Shown piece after piece: positions 43,500-55,597 of a stretch of 64,000 bases of DNA (its first letter is position 1; every line of letters starts with the position of its first letter). The notes below the pieces were generated by a model that was not told where the DNA came from, did no database searches, and was given only the letters and a program-made list of their open reading frames with translations. The position numbers were made by a program, and so were the translations under genes. Source of the stretch: Chiua virens (taxonomy: Eukaryota; Basidiomycota; Agaricomycetes; Boletales; Boletaceae). The DNA lies in assembly GCA_019787685.1 (NCBI GenBank), contig JAHNUO010000011.1:868001-932000 (forward strand), read 5' to 3'.

Positions 43500-44943
43500 T
43501 GAGGCAAAGCTCGCCTTGTACAGTACTGGTTGAGGCTCAAATCGGGAGACCGTGCCGATATGTCGCGTAGCAAGACAGACAACTTTAGCCCTGGCGGAAA
43601 CAACCGCCGCCGCTCTTTCTCCTCCGCCAGTCACGTCGCTCGAAGCCGCCTCACCTGGAGCTGCGCTCCTTGCCGTTCTCACTCCCTGGCGACAACTCGC
43701 ACACTCGAGCTTGTCGCATCTGCCTCTCCCATCCTGGGGTTCCAGGATTTATCGGTATCCGGGGACGCGCTGCGAGGTGGATGTACCCGCCCGCCGCGCA
43801 GCCTATCCACAACCCCGGTCTCCGAAGCCGGCAGCGCTATGTGCTCCCGCCCGTATTACGTCCCGCGTTCGATTCCCCCCAAGCGGAGCGATCCTTTCTC
43901 CCGCAGCCAATTCTCAAAGGCGATTGCCAAGGAGATCGAGGAGCGGCGTGTGCTTGTATGGAGAGGCCGTCCGTCCCGGGATATTGTGACGATATTTCTT
44001 TCGCGGTCAGGATGCGCGTGCAATATCGACGGATTTTCCAATAGTGGAATCCCATGACAAGTTTGATGAACGAAGGACCACTGTCAAATTTCGGGTGTTT
44101 GGGTGACGTAGTGTCAGAAAATTCGGAACCGAGAGAAAGCAGGCCGCGGCGTCTCACTCAGTCGACGATAGAATCTGGGGTTATGTGCCTTGGAGTTATC
44201 CGACACGATTCAGACCATGAGAGAGCTGGGCCAGGAGCGTCAAAATTGCACGAATAATATCTGCTCTCCCAACGCACTTCCAGGCACACAGATACTTAGA
44301 ACAGAATATGTGAGTAATGAACTGATCGTGTTTCCGAGCCACGGTGTATCTTACCTCGCAATGACGTGCGACTCAGGGTGAATGGCGCAATGATCACAGT
44401 CAGCAGCCCTGGTACATTTGGTATTGATAGCACACAGAAGGAACCTGACTGTCAGGAAGAAGCTGGAGAGATGATGGCGCGAGATGATGGCGCCAGTGGG
44501 AAGCTTTGCCATACCCAGGGTTCCCATTGACATGTAAGTTCGGTCCTATTGGGACGGCAATGAACTGGTGGAATTTCTACCAATGTCGTCGTGATAATGG
44601 GGTTCTTAACGGAATGTTGGGCACTGTGCATGAATCAGGACCTTGTAAGAATAGAACATTATTCTCGTAAGCACCGCGGGGTCCTTGAATCATGTCCGAC
44701 TCAAAGGGAAGGACATAATTATCAAGCGCGAGATGAGAGCGATACTCAAAGTTTGAGGAATTTGAGGGCTCGAGTGTATTAGGTATAATAGCTGCAGCGA
44801 GAAAATAGTATGTGATTATTTGGGACAGTACGTCTATCGGATCGCAGCCGATTCGCGATCCAGTTCATCACGTGAGTACCATATCATGAGCATTTCGTAG
44901 CACTAAGCACTTGACGTGTACTATTATTATAGCTGCAGACGCG
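43500..44943 (-). repeat. Unclassified repeat R2, copy c, and flanking spacer
   Basis: 44060-44450 matches the R2 stretches near copies 1 and 3 (shared GACGTGCGACTCAGGG, ATTGATAGCACACAGAA). 43500-43560 carries the exon-border-like block SPDLSLNQYC. 43560-43990 is GC-rich with long open frames on both strands that I judge to be composition effects. 44451-44943 is spacer leading to the HIR1 promoter and shows nothing I recognise. Confidence 0.45.
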
Positions 44944-47900
44944 ATGCGGTTCACAAAGCCGACCTGGGTAACGCACAGAGGTAAAATTTCTTTCATGTCA
45001 TATCACTCCTAACTCATTGCCTCCAGATAGTGCGAAAGACACCAAACGTCTCTCCATTTTCTCGATCCACGTCCACCCTGACGGCTCACGCATAGCGACC
45101 GGAGGACTCGACGCAAAAGTACGGATATGGAGTACCAAGCCCATACTCAACCCCGCTTCCGAGCGCTCAAATCGCCCACCGAAATCGCTTTGCACGCTGA
45201 GCATGCATACGGGGCCGGTGCTCACCGTACGTTGGGCACATTCTGGGCGGTGGCTGGCGAGCGGGAGTGATGATGAAATTGTCATGATCTGGGACCTTGA
45301 TCCGTGCGTGCGGCTACTCCTCATATGCAACGTTTTCGTTACCAGTGACTACGGAGCAGCTCAGGCCGCGGCAAGGTTTTTGGCTCCAACGAAATCAATA
45401 TCGAAAACTGGAAGCCGATGAAACGGTTACCAGGACATGAAAGTGGCAAGTATCTATCTCCGATGATATGTTTGTTCTACATGTATAGTCTCTCTCAGAT
45501 GTCGTGGACGTTGCTTGGGCACCCGAAGATCGTTACCTGGCCTCCGTTGGGCTGGACTCGAAAGTCATTATTTGGTGTGGGTATACTCTGGGTGAGAAAG
45601 ATTTCGAAATGGTCCTTTCTCGACTCAATTTGCGATTTTAGAGCGGATACGAAAACTAGATCAACATAACGGATTCGTCAAGGGCGTCTGTTTCGACCCC
45701 GTGGGTGAATTTATGGCAACCCAGTCGGATGACAAGACCGTCAAAATCTGGCGAACCACAGACTGGGGATTGGAGGCTGAGGTCACCAAGCCATTCGAGG
45801 ATTCGCCTGGTAGCACATTCTTCCGTCGTCTGAGGTTTGTCGTTTACCATTCTTCTAGGAATAAATCTCACACCTCCTTTAGTTGGTCCCCTGATGGCGC
45901 GCATATAACAGCCTCCAATGCTACCAACAACCGAGGTTTTGTCTTCATCGCTGCCGTCATAACTCGTGGCCTTTGGACATCTGAGATCAGTTTGGTTGGC
46001 CACGAAAATACCGTTGAAGTCGCGGTAAGCGTCGTCGTCCCATACTTGCCATGCAGTGAGGTCACACGACGTTAGAGTTATAACCCACACATCTTTTTGC
46101 GTGATTTGCGTAGCGGGGATGCACCTCTTGCGACCTCAAATATATGCTCTGTCGTCGCTCTCGGAGCGGATGACAGATCCGTCTCGATCTGGCAAACGAA
46201 AACTGCTCGCCCTCTGATCGTTGCTAGGGAAGTTTTTGAGAGACAAATTATGGACCTCAGTTGGTGAGTATCCCGAGAGTCTCTCTTTGCCCTTTTGACA
46301 CGCGGCAGGTCCCGGGACGGGCTCACCCTTTATGCCGCTTCCTCAGATGGAACGGTTGCAGTGTTCGATTTCGACCCAGAAGAACTAGAAGGTAGAGTTC
46401 CTTACACTGCACAAAGGCAATACTTGCAGAAATTCGGGTTTGTCCCGCCTTCCGTTCCCGAGGGCTTCTCCCATGGTACTAACTACGGAGACGACCACGC
46501 CCCATCTACATCCCGCATTACTCCTCCGCCTTCTCCAACCCCACGTACTGCCTCACAAAGCACTCAATCAGGGTTTGGTACGACAGCTGTCAACGGCGGT
46601 GAACACATCAATAAACTGGTTGCCAAGAAAAGTACAAAGAAACGTGTCCAACCGCTCCTCATGTCATCGATACCTTCCGCAGCGATTGCACCACCTACGC
46701 GAGAGCCGCCACCCCCTGAATTGCGGCCACCAGCATCTAAGCCGAGACTTGCTTCTACCTCCGTTTCACCGGTGCCAAGTATGTGCGGGTTTGACGCGGA
46801 TGTTGAAATGGGAGGCCCCATGGACATGGATGTTCCTATCGACTCCCTGGAACAATCCCCCGGGATGAGTAGAGGAAAACGGAAGGCCTCCGTATTGGAC
46901 GATGAACATCCTGTCAAACCTCGCACCTTGGGTGGCGATTTACACCGAGAGCGTGTTCCCATTTGCGAGATTGTTGGTGAAAAGTGGGAAGGGTCACGCT
47001 TGTTACATGCCACTGCCATTCTGCCGTCACCGCCTATATTGACATTTTTGAGTGCGAAAGTGGACGGGAGTGAAGATGCGCTGGAGGCTCGGAACTCGGA
47101 GGGAGATGGGCTGACGGAGGTGTTGTTCACGAGCGGCAAGCAAACACAGTGGTTGGATTTTTACCGTCTCGTGTAGTTGGCTTGACAGCATCGACGTCGT
47201 TCTGCGCCGTCGCGATGCAGGACGGGTCGGTGAACGTCTATTCCCATGCGGGAAGGAGGTAAGCCATAGATGCCGTATCTTGCGGCGCAAACCAAATTGA
47301 CGGCGAATACGCTATAGGATGATTCCCTCGCTGAACCTTGGATCACCATGTGCAATGATACAAAGCTGCAAAACAGCACTTCTTTTACTGGCTGTGTCGG
47401 GGAAACTGACATGTTTGTGAGTATATCAACCCAGTGAAGAGTGCATGTCATGATAATTTATTAGGAATGTCAAGTCACAGGCTGCATATTTTCCTCCTAC
47501 TACAGTTGATCCACTGTTAAGTCCCCCGAATTGTACCATCCTCTCCGCCGCGGTCCGGCCGAATGGTGCGCCCATCATCCAATGTTCAAGTGGGGTTACG
47601 TATTCCTTCGACTCTCAACTTTGTTCGTGGATCAAATTGAGCGAACGCTGGTGGGCCGAGGGTTCGGATGTCTGGCAAGGCCGTCAACGGGCCAATAAAG
47701 ATGTCGTTGCGTCCATCGAAGGCGCGATCAGCGCGATGGCAGGGACCGCCGAACACAGGGAGCGACCCGAATGGTGGAACGCCGCACTGACGCTGGGTCA
47801 CCTCGAGTCCAAGATGCACGCTGCCAAGGCCCTTGAGAGTCCGTCTGAATACAAGCAGGCGTTGTTGCTGTATGCGAGGAAGATCGCGGACGAAGGCTTT

Positions 47901-48215
47901 AGGGCAAAAGGGGAGGAACTCATCAAGGATCTGTTTGGACCTGTGTTTTGGTGCGTGTGCGTTGCGTGAGGATGGGTGTACGATCTGATTGATTTAGGCG
48001 GCCTGGGAGGGAGGATTGCTGGTGTCCAATGGTGGTAGGGATGCACAAACGCGACTTGCTGCGCGAGGTGCTCTCTGTGTTTGGTCAGTTGTTGTGTTCC
48101 TATTTCAGGCGATGTTCTCAATCTGTGCTATGCAGCGAAAAGCAAGACGTTGACGAAACTAGCGTTGGATTGGCAGGACATGTTGAAGAAGGCGGCAAAC
48201 GATGAGACTGTTTGA
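44944..48215 (+). CDS. HIR1: HIR1/HIRA histone H3-H4 chaperone subunit
   Basis: It begins MRFTKPTWVTHR, the family N-terminus. WD40 repeats follow: HVHPDGSRIATGGLDAKVR, WLASGSDDEIVMIWD, HESDVVDVAWAPEDRYLAS, FVKGVCFDPVGEFMATQSDD, SWSPDGAHITASN and LYAASSDGTVAVFDFD. The HIRA B motif, KLVAKKSTKKRVQPLL (about 46616-46663), which binds Asf1, is clear. A C-terminal Hira domain ends at 48215. The protein acts in replication-independent nucleosome assembly in the nucleus. The intron 45446-45498 starts GCAAGT, so it is a GC-AG intron, supported by the frame (HES-D-VVDVAWAP). A run of five T at 47158-47162 needs one more T to keep the frame into LPSRVVGLTAS, so a one-base deletion or sequence error breaks the Hira domain. 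Confidence 0.93.
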
Positions 48216-48473
48216 TTACCTTGTTTACTAAGGACACTGCAGTTGGAATTGTGTCAACAATTTTTGTCCCGGGTTCTCCCGAAAGGGTTCCGCGCCTTTC
48301 CGCGGCTACTATAAGTTTCTTGTGGCTACTATACATACGTTGCTATTTCGTAGACCGACTGATTCCTTCCAGTCTACAATTTATCTAAGGTGCTCAGCCG
48401 TGCGTCTTCAATACCTTGCCACTGCTAACCCCCTATTCCTTCATTTTCGCCCACCAGTCCACAGTTAATTTTT

Positions 48474-49113
48474 CTAACGGCGTCTTCTGCTCTCAGATGC
48501 TCGCTCAGGTGTAGTAAACAGCTTCCCGTCGAACTCTCTCAACAATCTGATGTTTTCGCGTCTTCGGCTGCGTGATAGAGCTATGTATGTGTTGAATACC
48601 GTAAGTTCTCCCGTGGATGGGGTTCCTATGTCGACCACGACTCTCTCGATCGCCTGTCCTTGCGACCGGTGGTCTGTGAACGCGTAGGCCGTTGTAAGTG
48701 GTAACAGCTGCCGCTTAATAGTTTTGTTCTGCCTTTGGTGAAGAATATGGAACATCCATTCTATTGCTACAAGCGGGAAGGCTCCTTCCAAACCATCAAA
48801 CTTCTTTGCCTTACTAACACGTATAGTGGCAGATAGCCTGAACGACACCGCTTTGCGCTTCAAGTTCTGGGCAGCTTGTTTCTCACTCGTCCAGAACGAT
48901 AGCTACTATTTGTCTTCTTGGGCCGTTCGCAACACCAAGACCTACTTCTACTTGCATATTGATGGCGAGCTCCACGACATTTGGTAACCCCTGACCTCTA
49001 CACGATTTGTGAGCCATAGCTTGTTTTTCGCATAGCTGGCACCTTCTGACTTTTAGATGGAGACATACAGAAAGAGAGATAATCCAAAGGTCCCTATAAA
49101 AATTTGGTTTCAC
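48474..49113 (-). pseudogene. PIF1-like helicase fragment
   Basis: Minus strand. Two frames (49113-48883 and 48863-48474) are separated by a stop after IVLDE and a frame change. They contain GLPNVVELAINMQVEVGLGV, ANGPRRQIVAIVLDE, QLLPLTTAYAFTDHRSQGQ and FNTYIALSRSRRRENIRLL. These are the last motifs of the PIF1-type helicases that multiply with mobile elements in basidiomycetes. They differ from the fragment at 34994-35310, so it is a separate family. It sits between HIR1 and the DJ-1 gene with no ends visible. Confidence 0.75.
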
Positions 49114-49405
49114 TCAAATGTGTGCAAGGTCCATGAGTCGTATGAACGCTTATCGACCTTCCGAGCGACTGCCCGATTTTGATTATTCTAAATACCCCGT
49201 AAAAATGCATAACATAGTGATTTAACAGTATGAATGCAACAATGGAGGCACACGTAGTCGTACTACTTTTTCCTTGATCATGTACGTGCGGCAGAGTCTA
49301 AGGTTCTACCAGGCACTGTTACCAATCCGAGGCGGCGCCTGGGTCCGCTGCGACGCTCATCTAGGATCCAAAACATTAGTTGCCCAATTCCGTCTAACCA
49401 ACAAG

Positions 49406-50355
49406 ATGTCTAAGAAGGCCCTTATATTGATTGCAGATGGTACAGAAGAGATGGAATTGTGAGCGCCACTGTTCAGGGGTTCATTGATCGTCGTTCACGG
49501 TGGACAGCACCATCACCTACGACACGCTTGTTCGTGCAGGGCGTTGAATGCACAGTCTGCCAGCGTTCACAGCGGTGGACTCTCCATACGGATCTATGGG
49601 GACGAGCCCAGCACTGGTGGTATGCTCACGGGGCGTCAAGATCTTGCCCGACACGATACTCCAACCCCTGAACTCGGGTCCGGTATGTGCAGACATGGAC
49701 GTATGGATAGCGTTTTCACACTTCGATCAGGATAAATATGATGTGCTGGTGATTCCTGGTGGACTAAAAGGTGCCGAGACCCTTGCCCGGTCTACCGAAG
49801 TACAAACACTGGTGAGGGAGTATTACGAAGGGAACAAGATCGTGGCAATGATTTGTGCAGGTGCGTATTAATACAAGACACGAAGGTGATGGCATCAAAG
49901 GGTAACGAATCACGATTCTGGTGCGTAGGTACTCTGGCTGCGAAAACGGCAGGTCTTCCTTTCCAGCCGGTGACGTCGCATCCTGTGATCAAGAATGAGC
50001 TCGTCTCGGGTAGGTGGTGTTTAACATCAGAAAGAGAACGGATTAACACTGTTTCTTGGCAGTCTATGATTACAAGGAGATCCTGTGGTCGTGTCTGACC
50101 AGGTACCAGGCAAGGGGACGCTAGTAACAAGGTGCGTCATCAGGTTTGTTCTCGTGCTCTTGCATGACGTGGGTTTTTCCTAGTCGAGGACCGGGTGAGT
50201 GACGTGCCACTGTGAGGATTCATGTTGATGAGACGTGTATAGGCACGGTGTTTCCGTTTGCATTCAAATTGGCGGAACTGCTTTGTGGCAAGGCGAAGAG
50301 TGACGAAGTCAGGGAACCAATGATGTTCCCTGCAGGTGTATATCAATGCTATTAA
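49406..50355 (+). CDS. DJ-1/PfpI family protein (frame-broken)
   Basis: The start at 49406 gives MSKKALILIADGTEEME. Then come TITYDTLVRAG, VVCSRGVKILPDTILQPL, YDVLVIPGGLKGAETLARST, the nucleophile elbow VAMICAG with the conserved cysteine (about 49857), LAAKTAGLPFQPVTSHP and the end GTVFPFAFKLAELL ... EPMMFPAG, stop 50353-50355. DJ-1 relatives protect against oxidative and carbonyl stress (chaperone, glyoxalase or deglycase-like activities). The frame is broken twice: GGG at 49539-49541 has one G too many for RAGVEC, and around 50079 one base is missing in the KEDPVVV codons. Both are single-base changes, so errors in the sequence are as likely as a pseudogene. Confidence 0.85.
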
Positions 50356-50683
50356 GCGAGATCCCCTGGGCAGTGCATCTTTTTCAAAAAGAAGATGAAA
50401 ATCGACTCGGATCGTTGGGATTGCCAAATAATACTAGTAACGTGTAACATGGGATTGTTACGTACGACGTGAATTTTCGGGTTTGTTTCGTTGCATAGTG
50501 GTCGTATGCGAGTTGCTCAGCACGCTGTACGACGGATCCATGGGCTTTCGCGGGCGGTAGCCATTCGTCGATGGGCATGTAGGCGCGATCTGATAACAGG
50601 ACCTACTAGTCTTATCGAGTCATATTCCGTCTCTGCCTTTAAACACCGCCCCCTTCCTGAGTGCTCCTCTCTCAACATCCACC
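50356..50683. other. Short intergenic region
   Basis: About 330 bp between the DJ-1 gene and the prolyl-tRNA synthetase gene on the same strand. No motif is clear. The leader just before 50684 is CT-rich (CTCCTCTCTCAACATCCACC), as in strongly expressed fungal genes. Confidence 0.5.
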
Positions 50684-53298
50684 ATGTCCTCTGCAGACTC
50701 TCTCTCTGCCTCTCTGGCAGCCCTCGCCATCACCCCAGCCGCGACTGTCTCACATCCAGCCACGAACTCGCCGGCTGCCTGGCGCGATGCCTTGGTCGCC
50801 GCCCCCTCCGTCCCCCCAACGTTCGAGCTCATCAAAACGCTTGTCTACAAGCCGAAAACCGCAAAGACGGCCACCCCCGTTCCTGTCGTCGTCATCGCGC
50901 GCGACGATACCGAAACCAGCTCCTCTGCCCTCGCCAGCAAACTCAATCTCAAAGAACTCCGTCTGGCATCGGAGGACCTCCTGGCCGAGTTTTTCGGGCT
51001 TGATAAGAACTCTCGTATGTCTTTTCGCTCTATTCGCGCGTCCCGGACGATCACTCATACCCGATTGTGTAGTGTCCCCGCTGGCGTTGAGCAAGGACAC
51101 GTTCTCCAAGGTGACCACTGTGATCGATGCCTCCATCGCGTCGTCGTCTGCTACGTTCGCCGTTCACGCTTGTTCGTCGAGCTCGACTAGTCTTTTTGTC
51201 CGGGAAAGACATCGTCACGTACCTCAAGAGCTTCGAAACCGAGGACGTCAAAATTGAAGAGGTCGACTTTACCTCTCTTAAGGCCGATGGCGCCATCCCA
51301 AAGCATGTCGCGAAAGAGAAGGAGGATTCCAAGATCGAGGGTGCTGTTCAGATTGCGATCGGCGTCAAGAAAGAGGTCGACTTTTCAGCCTGGTACCAGA
51401 GCGTGAGTGCGTCCGGATTAGCATCACGTCGCGTTCTGAGTATCACTGGTGACAGGTTTTGTTAAAAGCAGACATGTTAGAGTATTACAGTGTTAGCGGA
51501 TGCTATATCCTTAGACCGTGGTCTTACAGCATCTGGGAAGAGATCCAAGGTACAAGCTCGTTGAACAGTCGGTTGTGACAGAATGCTTACACGTCATCAG
51601 ATTGGTTCAACAAGAAGATCAAGGCTATGGGCGTGCAGAATGCGTCGTTCCCGATGTTCGTTTCTTCTAAAGTTCTTGAGCGAGAGAAGGATCATGTTGA
51701 AGGATTTTCCCCGGAGGTTGCATGGGTCACACGAGCGTCAGTTTCTCTCAGAGATGCTTGCTACACCATGGTCCTGATCGTGTTTTATCAGCGGATCTTC
51801 CGACTTAGAGGAACCCATCGCCATTCGCCCAACGTCTGAGACAGTCATGTATCCCTGTGCGTTTTCAGCTCGGCTGTCGTCGCGAGGCGCTAACAGTATC
51901 TACAGACTATGCCAAGTGGGTCAAGAGCCATAGAGATTTACCTTTGAAACTCAACCTTTGGAATAACGTCGTGCGATGGGAATTTAAGCATCCTCGTACG
52001 TGCATGCAAAATATCATGTTGTTCAGTGTACCCTCAATGAAGTCTCATTCTTAGAACCGTTCCTCCGGACACGTGAATATTTGTGGCAAGAAGGCCATAC
52101 GGCTCACCTCACCAAGGCTGAAGCTGACAAAGAGGTGCTCGAGATCCTTGAACTCTACCGACGTGTCTACGAGGAACTTCTTGCTGTTCCTATGATCAAG
52201 GGCGTGAAGTCGGAGAAGGAAAAGTTTGCTGGCGCACTTTATACAACCACCGTCGAGGGCTTCATTCCCGCCAGTGGCCGTGGCATCCAAGCTGGTACCT
52301 CACATTGTCTTGGCCAAAACTTCTCGAAACCAGAGATGTTCAACATCGTGGTCGAGGACCCCAATGATCCCACTGGCCAAGGCAAAACCTACGCATGGCA
52401 AAACTCGTGGGGTCTCTCTACCCGAACTATCGGTGTCATGGTCATGGTACACGGTGATAACCAGGGGCTAGTCCTCCCCCCTCGTGTTGCTTCGGTTCAG
52501 GTTATTGTTGTTCCCTGTGGTATCACAGCCAAGACGAGCGACGAAGCCAGAAATAAAATCAATGACGCGTGTGACGAACTTGCCAAATCCCTCGTTGAGA
52601 TCGACATCCGTGCAAAAGCTGATCTCAGAGATGGCTATACACCTGGTTACAAATTTAACGACTGGGAACAGAAGGTTTGATGCCCGAGTCAGTTGCCTTT
52701 CTGATATGTACTAATGCGTGCCTGGTTTCTGATAGGGCGTGCCACTCCGTCTTGAGATTGGACCCAATGACCTCCTCAAACAACAAACTTTGTCTGTCCG
52801 TCGTGACACCGGCGCGAAAGCCCCGATCGCGCTTGCAGACCTTAAGACTACCATCCCTCAGCTCCTCGGCACGATTCACAATGACATGTACAAGAAAGCC
52901 CTCGACGAGTACAACACTCACGTCAAGGAAGTCACGCGTTGGGAAGATTTCGTCCCGACCCTCGACAACAAGTGCATCGCTGTCATTCCCTGGTGCGAGC
53001 GGGAAGCATGTGAGGACGATATCAAGGAACGAAGTGGCCGATCGTGAGTGTGATAAGCATCGCCCTTACTAGGAAGTGGCTTCTGCTCTTCCCTCGTTGA
53101 ATCTTGTATCACACACGTGCTGATGGTCTGTTTCGCAGTGCGGAACCCCAAGACGAACGCGCGCCTTCTGCCGGCGCCAAGTCCCTCGCGATTCCGTTTG
53201 AACAAGAGCGTTGGACCCCTATCGAGCATGGCAAGACCAAGTGTGTTGGATGTGGCCAGGACGCGAAACGTTGGACCTTGTTTGGAAGATCATACTAG
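50684..53298 (+). CDS. Cytosolic prolyl-tRNA synthetase with N-terminal ProX/YbaK-like domain
   Basis: Multi-exon, about 700 residues. The N-terminus ([16 protein letters not shown] ... [13 protein letters not shown] ... [12 protein letters not shown]) is the editing-like ProX/YbaK domain of eukaryotic ProRS. The class II catalytic core follows: [56 protein letters not shown] (motif 2), [16 protein letters not shown] and [16 protein letters not shown] (motif 3). The anticodon-binding domain comes next, then the C-terminal zinc-type domain ([19 protein letters not shown], stop at 53298). It charges tRNA-Pro with proline in the cytosol. Near 51189 one extra base (the A before GTC in ACTAGTC) breaks the frame between SSST and VFLSGKD. 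Since the gene should be essential, I suspect a sequence error. Confidence 0.95.
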
Positions 53299-53565
53299 AG
53301 TGACATGGGGACGAGTTATATATGTCGATCGTGACTCATGTAGGTTAAAACAGACTATGTAATGCTTGCATGGTCAGCGTCATCGTCGCCCAGTACACTC
53401 CCAACAAGTCATCGTCAGATCTGTTCGTCGCCAAAACTGCAGCACAGATTGTGACACGGAGGTAAAGTCACTCCGCTTCGCTTCGAGCTCAACATTACTC
53501 GCTTGATTGTGGATCGCCCCGTGCGTCGGCTACCCAGAACCCCAACTCGGTACAAGCGCGGTACT

Positions 53566-55597
53566 TCAACAGATGCAGATGCTCTGAATTGTATCAATAC
53601 ATATATCCAACGCTGTGTACATGACCAACGCGCGGTCCGATGAACCAAGGGACAACGAATCTCGTGACGCGGAAGCGCTCACACTTTTACCGGAGGCGAG
53701 TCGACATCCGAACACACGACCATCTCCGTCGTTTTCCAGATGCCCTGACCACGGCGATGAGCACGACGCACCACACACAAAAAGGACACCCACCTGCTGT
53801 GTAGCAGCGAGCGAGATTGCATCTTTATGACGCTTGAACGCGGACACCTGCAAACCGGAGAGCGGATACGTATCCACATCACTCCGCTTCGACATGTCGA
53901 GTCGGATAGACGCGCGCGCGTTCAGGCTGGCGAGCAGGGTGTTAGTGTAGACCGAACAGATCGGCGTGCTGATGATGGTGTTGAACGCAGAGGACGGGAA
54001 GACGTGCAACTGGACGTCACCGTGTTTGGATCAGGAACGCAAGGAGGACGGGACACTGGCACGCACGGTGATGAGCGACACGACGGCAAACAGGGCTGTC
54101 CAGATGCCCGTGTTCACCTGCCAAGATGATGAGGCGTTGCGATACGTGCGCCGTCCTTGGGAAAGAAAGCCATGCTGAGTGCAATGATTAACTTGGAGTC
54201 TGTACCGTGCTTACCTCGAGAACTCGGTCGAGTTCCGGTTGCGGACGAGCAAGTATGTCATGGAAAAGGCAATCAAAACAGTCCGCGACGGCAGCGGTAG
54301 AGAGAATCGTTGTTGTGAGTGTCTATGCAGCGATCGCTAAGGTCTCGATGAGGGCGAAGAAAACGTACACCTACCGCAAATGGTTCGTGGCCGAGTTGGG
54401 TGGGGGGCACACCCTGGAGCACACTGAAGAGAAAGCATGACTGTAGCGTAGGCCAAAGAAGGATCAAAACTAACCCGTTTTTAATATACAACCCTTTTGC
54501 AACATAAGCTGAGCTCATCGTCATCAGCGGTTGTCGACAGCTAGAAAGGGAAGACGTCCTACCGATACAAGACACTAATACGTGCGGAAATCTTGGTATG
54601 AGCGTTCACGCCGATCTATCAAGTCTTACCGATCTGGATCATCCCTGAAATGAACTATATAAATCTGTAAGCAAGACTGCGATACCTCAGACGTACGGAT
54701 GTCCTCACCCATATGAGTGGCGCAATGAAACGCAGGTTCCTCTCAGCGACTGAGTAACCCGTAAGTAATTAGCAGGTAAGCCTCAGAGGACGGAAACGCA
54801 CGCGTATAGATTCGGTAGGCGAAAAAGGCTTGAACGGATACCGAGATATAACCCTATGCGATATCAGCAGCCGATTTGAGAGCAAAGCGAAATGCACACC
54901 GTAAGCAAGTACTTGAACTATGGGTTATCGATAAATCTTTTCCGGGAAGTATAGAACTATGAATCAAACTCACGAAGAACTCGCTGAAAAGAAGGTCAAA
55001 ATGAGATTGAGATTGATTGCTTACAACAAATAACTTACGGATGCCCGATCAGGAGTACCTTTGGGTTCACTGAACCGGCCGTAATTTGTTTGTATGCTAG
55101 TGCAGTGCTCGAGATGAACAAAACGTCCAAAACTCAGTGCATGGAGAGGAACCCACAGAGCGCTATGGTCAAGGCCTCATGGAACGTATCGGCCAGCCTA
55201 TCATAATCCATCAAGAATGTCACGATTCGGAACCACTTGGCAGGGATATATGTATACCAAACACTTCCTACCTAAAAAGAAAAAAGATCGATCGATCATG
55301 ACATCAAACTCCTTCAAAAATTGACTTACAAAAAGCTTGATGGGCCAAGAATCGATTCTGATAACTGTGATAGTGAACAGATAGTGAACCTGACGAATGT
55401 GTAGGAGAGACATGGACCATACTGAGTATAATAAAAGAATCTGTGCAGGCGGTAAGCAACAATCTCATTGAAAAACTGCGGACAGGCACTCACACTTGCA
55501 CGCATGCGACGCTGTAAAATGCAGTTGCCATGAGACTGGCGAGGTAATACGCGCCGTACATGGGTGCAGCGGGCGAAGGAGTGACGCTGGGCGACAT
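53566..55597 (-). CDS. DUF6534-like basidiomycete integral membrane protein
   Basis: The likely start is 55597 (MSPSVTPSPAAP), followed by a first membrane helix MYGAYYLASLMATAFYSVAC. Later minus-strand pieces read GYISVSVQAFFAYRIY (about 54860-54800), TGIWTALFAVVSLIT (about 54100) and SVYTNTLLASLNARASIRLD (about 53970-53900). These match in order the helices of DUF6534-type multi-pass proteins, which are very numerous in mushrooms. The stop at 53566 is the end of the last open frame, but the true end may be earlier (after the ASLNARASIR block). Exon joins in the middle (54300-55500) are not resolved, and decay cannot be excluded. The function of the family is unknown. Confidence 0.6.

Noticed and set aside
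43855..43885. GTTCGATTCC-like string suggesting a tRNA T-arm
   Set aside because: The bases on either side cannot form the T-stem and no acceptor or anticodon arm is found upstream.
43530..44057. Long plus-strand frames of 145-175 codons upstream of permease copy 4
   Set aside because: High GC makes stops rare here. No domain, no signal of splicing, and three overlapping frames are open at once.
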